Shown one piece after another: positions 44,212 to 50,409 of a stretch of DNA of 64,000 nt. A program made the position numbers and the translations under genes. The DNA lies in the NCBI RefSeq assembly GCF_004216475.1, contig NZ_CP022303.1, positions 3,720,001 to 3,784,000 of the forward strand, read 5' to 3'. A model generated the notes under the pieces. The model saw only the letters and a program-made list of their open reading frames with translations, made no database searches and was not told the origin of the DNA. Position 1 is the first letter of the stretch. The number at the start of each line of letters is the position of its first letter. Source of the DNA: Thalassococcus sp. S3 (GTDB lineage Bacteria > Pseudomonadota > Alphaproteobacteria > Rhodobacterales > Rhodobacteraceae).

Positions 44212-44724
44212 ATGAAGCTTGGTGATGGAGTGGAACAGGCGATCCATGCCGTTGCGGTGCTGGCGAGTTTACCGCCGGGCAGTCTGCTCTCGGCGGCGGC
44301 TCTGGCGGAGTTCCATGGCGTATCGCAAAGCTATCTCCTGAAACATATGCAGGCGCTCTCCAAGGCGGGGCTTGTCGAAACGATGCCGGGTCCGAAAGGC
44401 GGTTACCGCCTCGCCCTGGCGCCGGACAGAATTTCCCTGCTCGACGTCGTTCTCGCAGTCGAAGGGCCCGAGCCGGCCTTCCGCTGCAAGGAAATTCGCC
44501 AGAAGGGCCCGGACCCTCTGCCGGCGCATCGCTATGCAAAGCCGTGCCAGATCAACGTCGCCATGCTGCGCGCCGAACGCGCTTACCGCGCAGAATTGCG
44601 CGCCGTGACCATCGGGCAACTCATGGCCCAGGTGGCCGCCGACGACACCGACGGCGCGCTTGCCGCGCGCGGATGCAAATTCTTCGAACCGCATTTGCGC
44701 CAGACACCATCAAACGAGAACTGA
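44212..44724 (+). CDS. Rrf2-family transcriptional regulator
   Basis: GGGGAGAG precedes the ATG; 170 residues. The winged HTH (GVEQAIHAVAVLASLPPGSLLSAAALAEFHGVSQSYLLKHMQALSKAGLVETMPGPKGGYRLA) is typical. Three cysteines, Cys92 (RCKEI), Cys112 (PCQIN) and Cys155 (RGCKF), are more widely spaced than in IscR or NsrR, but could bind an Fe-S cluster or act as redox switches. It is 12 bp upstream of an AhpD-like gene, which suggests control of an oxidative response. Confidence 0.9.
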   Translation: MKLGDGVEQAIHAVAVLASLPPGSLLSAAALAEFHGVSQSYLLKHMQALSKAGLVETMPGPKGGYRLALAPDRISLLDVVLAVEGPEPAFRCKEIRQKGPDPLPAHRYAKPCQINVAMLRAERAYRAELRAVTIGQLMAQVAADDTDGALAARGCKFFEPHLRQTPSNEN

Positions 44725-44736
44725 AAGGACCTGCCC

Positions 44737-45192
44737 ATGCACCCCCGTCTTGACTACATGACCGCGGCGCCCGACGCCTTCCAGGCGGTTCTGGCCCTTG
44801 AGACCTATGTCGCCGGAAAATCCGGCCTTGATGCGCGCCTGATCGACCTTGTCAAACTCCGCGCCTCGCAGATCAACGGCTGTGCCTTTTGCGTCGATAT
44901 GCACACGAAGGAAGCAAAAGCCCATGGTGCCGATCCGCAATGGATCAACCTGGTTTGTGTCTGGCGCGAAGCAGGCGTCTTCAGCGCGCGCGAGCGGGCC
45001 GCCCTGGCCTGGACCGAAGCGGTCACCAATGTCCGCGACACCGGCGTGCCGGATCAGGACTTTGAGGCAATCGGCGCGCATTTCAGTGATGCGGAGATTG
45101 TAAAACTGACCGTAGCAATCGGCACAATCAACCTGTGGAACAGGCTGGCTGTCAGTTTCCGTACGCCCCATCCGGTTGATGAGGCCGCGTGA
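44737..45192 (+). CDS. Carboxymuconolactone decarboxylase family / AhpD-like protein
   Basis: A 151-residue CMD-family protein (MHPRLDYMTAAPDAFQAVLALETYVAGKSGLD) with the AhpD-type redox site KLRASQINGCAFCVDMHTKEAKAHG, that is CxxC plus a nearby His, so it is likely an alkylhydroperoxidase and not a true decarboxylase. It pairs with the upstream Rrf2 regulator in one short operon. Confidence 0.92.
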   Translation: MHPRLDYMTAAPDAFQAVLALETYVAGKSGLDARLIDLVKLRASQINGCAFCVDMHTKEAKAHGADPQWINLVCVWREAGVFSARERAALAWTEAVTNVRDTGVPDQDFEAIGAHFSDAEIVKLTVAIGTINLWNRLAVSFRTPHPVDEAA

Positions 45193-45259
45193 TTTCGCAA
45201 ACGGACAGGCCCGATCGGCGGATAATCCCGATTGGGCCAGATCCCGCCAAAAGCGTTTG

Positions 45260-45289
45260 GGAATAACCCCACCCCTGCAGGCGTAGTCC
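45260..45289 (+). promoter_or_regulatory. ECF-type promoter for the Asp-rich peptide gene
   Basis: GGAATAA (45260-45266), 15 bp, then CGTAGTCC (45282-45289). This matches the elements at 47158-47187 and 48876-48904 around the nearby ECF sigma gene. The -10 lies 48 bp before the ATG at 45338. Confidence 0.6.
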
Positions 45290-45337
45290 TTTCGAGAGCA
45301 GCCCAGCGCTGTTCAGTTCAGCGAAAGGAAAACGACG

Positions 45338-45634
45338 ATGAAGCTCCCAATATTCGTCCTGACCGGAAGTCTGGCTGTCACCCTCATGTCGCCGCCAGCC
45401 TTCGCAAACGATGTCCGCGATGCGATCCGGCTCTTCAACGATGTCTTCAACGCGCAGCCAACCCGCCGGGTTCGGATATGTGAGGATGACGACGACGATG
45501 GTGGCCGGTGCTATTACGTGCGGCCGGGCCGGACCATCTATCTTGATGATGACGACGACGACCACGGGCGGCGTTGGCGCCGATACGATGACGACGATGA
45601 TGATGGGGGCCGTTGGGACGACGATGACGACTAA
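45338..45634 (+). CDS. Secreted Asp-rich small protein
   Basis: A 98-residue protein with a signal peptide (MKLPIFVLTGSLAVTLMSPPAFAND) and AAAGGAAAA upstream. The mature part of about 74 residues has four or more Asp tracts (CEDDDDDGGRC, YLDDDDDDHGRR, RYDDDDDDGGRW, final WDDDDD) with interleaved Arg and Trp, and two cysteines bracketing the first tract. It resembles no enzyme; a Ca2+ or other cation-binding envelope peptide is a reasonable guess. The DNA is a repeat-like GAT/GAC run. An ECF-type promoter precedes it. Confidence 0.78.
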   Translation: MKLPIFVLTGSLAVTLMSPPAFANDVRDAIRLFNDVFNAQPTRRVRICEDDDDDGGRCYYVRPGRTIYLDDDDDDHGRRWRRYDDDDDDGGRWDDDDD

Positions 45635-45660
45635 CGGCAAACGTCAATCAGACAGCCGAA

Positions 45661-45691
45661 GGGCCCGCATCACGGATGTCGGGCCCTTTTT
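45661..45691 (+). terminator. Rho-independent terminator after the Asp-rich gene
   Basis: GGGCCCG and CGGGCCC (7-bp perfect arms, 12-base loop) are followed by TTTTT at 45687-45691. It ends the plus-strand transcript just before the convergent HTTM gene end. Confidence 0.9.
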
Positions 45692-45698
45692 CGTTCGT

Positions 45699-47129
45699 TC
45701 AGACACTGTCGGGCAGAGTGTGGCCTTGCAGCGGCAATCGCGGATAGTCGACAGGCATCGCGCCCCGCGGCGCGCGCAACTGGTTGGGCAAGACCCACGA
45801 ATTGGGCCGCGCCCATTCCCATTTCACAGCGGTCAGGTCCTGTTCGGGGTCTGTGAATTGCTGCATCGCACGCCCGTTCAGGGACTTGCGGACATCGGCA
45901 TAGACCGCGACATCGGGATATCCGCGCTCGGCCCAGGCCTGTTCAAGCTGTCGGGCAAAGTCGTAGATGATATCGGGCCGGCCCAGCACGTTGCGGGCCT
46001 GTCGAAAGCTCATCACCTGATAGGGGTCAACGGTCCAGGTTTCGCTGCCATCTGCGGCGACGATCCGAAACGTGCCTTCGCTCTGCCGGTCATAGATCCT
46101 CATGCGCCACGAAAACCGGTGGCCATCTCCGGTCCAGCCCACCATGTTGTCAAAGAATACCTGCCGCTGAGGCACGGCGACCTGAACGGCGAACCAGACC
46201 CCCAGCGCCAGCAGAGCGACGGGCATCAGCCGAAACCGCGCTTTAGGCAGCGCAGGCATCGGCGGCAGCGTTTCAAACCGGCACAGCGCCCCGCGCAACA
46301 GCCGTTGCGGCCAATCCGGCGCGAAAAAGATCGTCGTGAGGGCGAGCGTAATCCACGGAAAGATACCGATGTTGAACAATTGTGCATTGGACCAGTGGAA
46401 CACTGCATAAATCAGAAACACGGCCATCCGGGTCCGATGCCAAAGCAGAAGGGGCGCGCCCACGACATGCAAAAGGATCACACCCCAGGCCGCCACGACA
46501 AAGGCCAGATCATACTGAAAGAGAAACCCGAAGAAGACGTCGTCTTCACGTCCCGCCAACCACGAGCGCAGCGGCTCTCCGCGAAGCCAGTCATCGGTGA
46601 TCTTTACGATGCCGGCATAGACGAGGATGATTTCAAGCTGCAGCTTCAGCGCGGTCACAGGCCAGCGGGGGATCACCAGGCTGCGGATTCGCGGCCAAAG
46701 CCAGGCATCCACGGAAAAGGCGCTGTGCGCAGGCATGAATGCCAACAGTACGCCGAACAGGATCACCATATAGTTGTGGTTGAGATACTGGGTCCGGTCC
46801 AGAAGGAAGAAATACGCGAAGATCCCGGTCAGCGCAACGATGGAGACGCGATAGAACGCGCCCAAAGCGACAAGCAGGCCAAAAAGACCGACGCCGCCCC
46901 AAATGATATGGATCCAGGGCTCCGGCGCGGGTTGGACGAAACTCCAGAACGGAAAGTTAAAGTCGGGTTCGACATAGTACCGGGCAATGCGGTCATAGCG
47001 GACATATCGCCACCAGTCCCACGCCAGGATAAGCCCAAAGGCAATCCGAACCACGACAAGGGATTGAATGCTCACGGGCTCTTCAAGCGCGCGATGCAGA
47101 CGGCTCAGCATTTGGGGTTTCGATGTCAC
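45699..47129 (-). CDS. HTTM-domain membrane protein (vitamin K-dependent carboxylase-like)
   Basis: I choose the GTG at 47129 (VTSKPQMLSRLHRALEEP), with AGGAGG 5 bases ahead; the ATG at 47189 lies upstream of the predicted -10 box. The 476-residue protein has about eight membrane helices in the first 300 residues. HTTM features are VSIQSLVVVRIAFGLILAWDWWRYVRYDRIARYYVEPDFNFPFW and AVFLIYAVFHWSNAQLFNIGIFPWITL. The C-terminal 170 residues (GDGHRFSWRMRIYDRQ) are soluble. HTTM proteins share the membrane core of gamma-glutamyl carboxylase; bacterial roles are unproven. It is divergent from a DCC oxidoreductase. Confidence 0.88.
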   Translation of the reverse strand: MTSKPQMLSRLHRALEEPVSIQSLVVVRIAFGLILAWDWWRYVRYDRIARYYVEPDFNFPFWSFVQPAPEPWIHIIWGGVGLFGLLVALGAFYRVSIVALTGIFAYFFLLDRTQYLNHNYMVILFGVLLAFMPAHSAFSVDAWLWPRIRSLVIPRWPVTALKLQLEIILVYAGIVKITDDWLRGEPLRSWLAGREDDVFFGFLFQYDLAFVVAAWGVILLHVVGAPLLLWHRTRMAVFLIYAVFHWSNAQLFNIGIFPWITLALTTIFFAPDWPQRLLRGALCRFETLPPMPALPKARFRLMPVALLALGVWFAVQVAVPQRQVFFDNMVGWTGDGHRFSWRMRIYDRQSEGTFRIVAADGSETWTVDPYQVMSFRQARNVLGRPDIIYDFARQLEQAWAERGYPDVAVYADVRKSLNGRAMQQFTDPEQDLTAVKWEWARPNSWVLPNQLRAPRGAMPVDYPRLPLQGHTLPDSV

Positions 47130-47157
47130 ATCACCCTCCTGTGCGAATGATTTGTCG

Positions 47158-47187
47158 GGAATACGCAGTGGCGGCGCTACGTATTCC
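47158..47187. promoter_or_regulatory. Symmetrical bidirectional ECF-type promoter between HTTM and DCC genes
   Basis: GGAATACG (47158-47165) and CGTATTCC (47180-47187) are a perfect inverted repeat around 14 bp. Read on either strand it gives GGAATAC, 15 bp, CGTATTCC, matching the sites at 45260 and 48876. The starts are 28 bp (HTTM, GTG) and 60 bp (DCC, ATG) downstream of the two -10 elements. Confidence 0.6.
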
Positions 47188-47247
47188 ATTCAATCGCAAG
47201 GCATTTGGCAAAGCGGCGCCCAAGGGATCCACAAGGCGAGGAGAGAC

Positions 47248-47625
47248 ATGACCGAGCCCACGCGCATTATCTACGACGGCGAATGCCCCTTTTGTGCGCG
47301 CTATGTCCGCATGGTCCGTCTGCGCGATGCCGTAGGCCAAGTGGAGTTGATCGACGCGCGCTCCCACCATCCGATCATCAGCCAGATCGCAGACGCTGGT
47401 CTAAATCTGGATGATGGAATGGTTGTCGTGATGGATGGCAAATTGCATCACGGCGATGCGGCGATGACGGCCCTGGCGGTGATGACGACGCGCAGCGGTC
47501 TTTTTAATCGGCTGATGCGGGCGATGTTCGCTAATCCCCGGCTCGCCCGCGTCCTTTATCCTCCGCTTGTTGCAGGCCGTGCCATCGTTCTACGCTTGCT
47601 GGGGCGCCGCAAAATCAACGGTTAA
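47248..47625 (+). CDS. DCC-family thiol-disulfide oxidoreductase
   Basis: AGGAGAG precedes the ATG at 47248; 125 residues. The DCC (YuxK/DUF393) signature is IIYDGECPFCARYVRMVRLRD with the redox pair Cys13/Cys16, followed by VELIDARSHHPI and VVVMDGKLHHGDAAMTALAVMT. It is predicted to be a thioredoxin-fold reductase. DCC genes are often found next to HTTM genes. The end overlaps the convergent anti-sigma gene by 11 bp. Confidence 0.93.
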   Translation: MTEPTRIIYDGECPFCARYVRMVRLRDAVGQVELIDARSHHPIISQIADAGLNLDDGMVVVMDGKLHHGDAAMTALAVMTTRSGLFNRLMRAMFANPRLARVLYPPLVAGRAIVLRLLGRRKING

Positions 47626-48304
47626 GCTCGGCAAGCCGCGCGGCCTCTTCCGCTTCCGAAAGCACGGCACCTGCCCCGGTGCTTTGCATCCATGCTTCCA
47701 GCGCGTCGAAGGCGCTTGCCGGAACAAAATCATCATTCCCAGGTAATTCGGTCGCGGCGGCAAATCTCAATTCCCAAGTGGCATTGCTTTGGCATCCGAC
47801 GCCAACCAGATCGCTGCGTTGGGGCAAACGCAGCTCAAACTCCCGGCAGAACGCGCCACCCGGCCCAGTGAAAGAGGCAATCATGGTGACCTCGCCATCG
47901 CCCAGGGCGGAATTGGACCCCGACGGGACGGTATTCAGAACCGGCGCAAGCGATGCCATATCGAAGGTGTTTTGCGGCATCTCGCCGGGCCCCAGCAAGA
48001 CACCTCCCAACAAAACACCCAGCGCCAGACTTGCGGCGATTGTCCCGCCTAGCAGCGGCCAGCGCGGGCGTTGCGCTGGCGACGGGACATGGTCTTTGAG
48101 CGTCATCTCGACCCGGTCGCTCAACTCGGCGGGCACGGCCTCAAGCGGCATCGCATCCTGGGCCAATCCAGCAGTTTTGCGGAACAGATCCAGCCTCTCT
48201 CGCAAGGCCGGGTCATCCAGAACCGCAGCAGCGACCCTTGCCCGGTCCGCCTCCGCCAATTCGTTGTCGGCATATGCCATAAGCTCTTCATCCGAGACCG
48301 TCAT
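47615..48304 (-). CDS. Anti-sigma factor, single-pass membrane protein
   Basis: A 229-residue protein with an N-terminal anti-sigma domain (MTVSDEELMAYADNELAEADRARVAAAVLDDPALRERLDLFRKTAGLAQDAM), one membrane helix (LLGGTIAASLALGVLLGGVLLG, about residues 86-107) and a periplasmic domain of about 115 residues (FTGPGGAFCREFELRL, VGVGCQSNATWELRFAAATELPG) with two cysteines. It lacks the His-Cys-Cys zinc motif. It overlaps the sigma gene by 4 bp and should hold that sigma at the membrane until an envelope signal arrives. Confidence 0.88.
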   Translation of the reverse strand: MTVSDEELMAYADNELAEADRARVAAAVLDDPALRERLDLFRKTAGLAQDAMPLEAVPAELSDRVEMTLKDHVPSPAQRPRWPLLGGTIAASLALGVLLGGVLLGPGEMPQNTFDMASLAPVLNTVPSGSNSALGDGEVTMIASFTGPGGAFCREFELRLPQRSDLVGVGCQSNATWELRFAAATELPGNDDFVPASAFDALEAWMQSTGAGAVLSEAEEAARLAELNR

Positions 48305-48849
48305 CGCGAGGAAGTCTCCGTTTTGTTTGTCGGCTGGCCGGAATACGCCCGCGATCCCCGATCTATTCCCATCGCCTCAGCCAAGGCGATCCTGGCCCGT
48401 GCCAGACGTGACATCACAGTGCCGATCGCAACCTCCAACACCTCCGCGGCCTCGCGGTAGCTGAGGCCCTCGACACAGACAAGGATCAGGACATCGCGTT
48501 GCGGATCGGGCAATCGCTGGATGGCTTCAAGTGTCTGTCGCACTTCCATCTGCAGCTCTGCGCTGGCGGCGCTATCGGAGTGCGCACCGATTTCCGTATC
48601 CTCTGCCGTCAGCATTTCGCCCCTCACCTTCCGTCTGCGCGTCTCGTCGATCCACGCGTTTCGCAGAATGCGAAGCAGCCAGGGCGCAAGGCTTTGCCGA
48701 GGGTCGAACTGCGCCCTTTGCCGCAGCGCTTTTTCGACCGTAAGTTGCACGAGATCATCCGCCACATCGGGCCTGCGTGCGAGCGACATGGCATAGCGGC
48801 GCAGGTTTGGCAGAAGCTCCACGATGTTACGAGAAAAAGGATCCGTCAT
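48301..48849 (-). CDS. ECF RNA polymerase sigma factor
   Basis: The ATG at 48849 (MTDPFSRNIVELLPNLRRYA) gives 182 residues. Region 2 (NLRRYAMSLARRPDVADDLVQLTVEKALRQRAQFDPRQSLAPWLLRILRNAWIDETRRRK) and region 4 (EAIQRLPDPQRDVLILVCVEGLSYREAAEVLEVAIGTVMSRLARARIALAEAM) are complete. It is coupled to the anti-sigma gene by a 4-bp overlap and divergent from a subtilase. Three nearby intergenic regions share an ECF-type promoter pattern, the likely target of this sigma. Confidence 0.94.
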   Translation of the reverse strand: MTDPFSRNIVELLPNLRRYAMSLARRPDVADDLVQLTVEKALRQRAQFDPRQSLAPWLLRILRNAWIDETRRRKVRGEMLTAEDTEIGAHSDSAASAELQMEVRQTLEAIQRLPDPQRDVLILVCVEGLSYREAAEVLEVAIGTVMSRLARARIALAEAMGIDRGSRAYSGQPTNKTETSSR

Positions 48850-48875
48850 GAAAAACCCGAGGCGACCGAGACTTT

Positions 48876-48904
48876 GGAATAAGGGCGCGCGTCGCCCGTA
48901 GTCT
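48876..48904 (+). promoter_or_regulatory. ECF-type promoter for the subtilase gene
   Basis: GGAATAA (48876-48882), 14 bp, then CGTAGTCT (48897-48904), 25 bp before the ATG at 48930. The same pattern, with 1 bp more spacing, occurs at 45260 and 47158. Confidence 0.6.
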
Positions 48905-48929
48905 AGGCAAAGCACTCTGGGAAAACACC

Positions 48930-50240
48930 ATGTCAGACCTCAGATCCCTTCTGATCCGCGTAATTTTGCTGGTCCTGCTCGCCGTCTCGCCCCCGCTGAT
49001 GATCAACGTGTCACTGGGATTGGGCAGCCCCGCCTATGCAGATGATGACGACAACGACGATGATGGCGGAGACGATGATGACGACGACGATGACGGGGGT
49101 AACGCCCCACGACGGGTCTTTACGGATGACGACGATGACGACGACGGTATTGGCGCGCCGGCGGTGACGGTCCCCCAGCTTGACTTTGCACCCGACGAAA
49201 TCATCGTGGCCGGCCTGTCCGGGCCGGATCTCAATCAGTTGCTGTTCGAGGGCTACGCGCTTTTGGCGCAGCTTGGCAGCACCCCGGTCTTGAGCCGGCT
49301 GCGTATTCCGCCCAACGTTCCAATCGACGCGGCCAGAGCCCGCGTGCGGTTGCTCGGGAGCGGAGCATCGGCGGACTTCAATCACTATTATCGGACCTCC
49401 CAAAGTGGATGTGAGCGGCCCGAATGTCCCGCGCTGGAGTTGATCGGCTATCCGGTCGACCGCATCTGCGCCCGCACCGACATTCGGATCGGTATGGTCG
49501 ATACGGGGATAAACGACACCCATGAGGTTTTCGCCGAGCGGCGGCTGACCGTTCACCGCATCTCTGACATCGCCCAGGATCCGTCGCGTGCGATCCACGG
49601 CACCGCCGTCGCCGCAATCCTGATCGGAGCGCCCGAAAGCCGCTCACCGGGCCTTTTGCCGGATGCAACATTGCTGGCCGTGGACGCCTTTTACCGGTCC
49701 GGTGCAGATGAACGGGCGGATGCGTTTTCGATTGCAGCCGGGATCGACTGGCTGCGCGCGAGGGACATTTCGGTATTGAACCTGTCCCTGGCAGGCCCGT
49801 CCAACACTGAACTGGAGCAAGCAATCAACCGAATTGCCGCCGAAGACGTTCTGGTGATCGCTGCCGTCGGCAATGCAGGCCCCCGCAGCGCGCCGGCCTA
49901 CCCCGCCGCGTATCCAACGACACTGGCTGTGACCGCGGTGGACGCGCAAGGCACGATTTACCGCCGCGCCGGACAGGGCAACCATGTCAATCTGGCTGCG
50001 CCGGGCGTCAACATCTGGACGGCGGCATCGGTTTCGGGCGCAAGGTGGCGGACTGGCACTTCCTTCGCCGCCCCCTTTGCCACCGCCGCGGCGGCGCTTG
50101 TCCGGTTCAGCTGGCCCGATTTCACCGCCAGCCAGGTCGGGGATTATCTGATCAGAGGGGCCCGCGATGCCGGTGATCCTGGATTTGACCCTGTCTTTGG
50201 CGCTGGCATCCTGCAGCTCAACAACCGCTGTGGGGACTAG
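48930..50240 (+). CDS. Subtilisin-family serine peptidase (S8) with Asp-rich N-terminal tracts
   Basis: A 436-residue protein with an N-terminal signal/anchor (LLIRVILLVLLAVSPPLMINVSLGLGSPAYA). Residues 38-71 are three Asp tracts broken by Gly and Arg. A propeptide-like region follows, then the S8 domain with Asp190 (RIGMVDTGIN), His222 (IHGTAVAAIL), the oxyanion Asn314 (AAVGNAG) and Ser377 (GTSFAAPFA). It is predicted to be an exported protease. It is divergent from the ECF sigma gene with an ECF-type promoter in front. The Asp tracts echo those of the peptide at 45338. Confidence 0.92.
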   Translation: MSDLRSLLIRVILLVLLAVSPPLMINVSLGLGSPAYADDDDNDDDGGDDDDDDDDGGNAPRRVFTDDDDDDDGIGAPAVTVPQLDFAPDEIIVAGLSGPDLNQLLFEGYALLAQLGSTPVLSRLRIPPNVPIDAARARVRLLGSGASADFNHYYRTSQSGCERPECPALELIGYPVDRICARTDIRIGMVDTGINDTHEVFAERRLTVHRISDIAQDPSRAIHGTAVAAILIGAPESRSPGLLPDATLLAVDAFYRSGADERADAFSIAAGIDWLRARDISVLNLSLAGPSNTELEQAINRIAAEDVLVIAAVGNAGPRSAPAYPAAYPTTLAVTAVDAQGTIYRRAGQGNHVNLAAPGVNIWTAASVSGARWRTGTSFAAPFATAAAALVRFSWPDFTASQVGDYLIRGARDAGDPGFDPVFGAGILQLNNRCGD

Positions 50241-50409
50241 GCTTTCTCGTAGGTGCTCCGTTTATGTTTCTGTCGCATGGACCGCTTAGGGTTCATCCAA
50301 GCTCTGCCCACCAGAAACTGGTCGGGCCGACGGATGTTCGGCGGAACATCTTAAGATCTGCGTTGATAGATAAACGCACAAAAAAGGTAAGGCGTTGAAA
50401 GAGGCAGAG

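Noticed and set aside
45411..47150. A 579-codon plus-strand frame opposite the HTTM gene
   Set aside because: It is rich in His/Arg/Gln/Pro as expected of an antisense shadow and crosses a strong terminator at 45661-45691.
50343..50367. GGAAC...CGTTGAT, similar to the general stress (EcfG) promoter
   Set aside because: The spacing is only 13 bp, against 16-17 needed, so it is probably chance.
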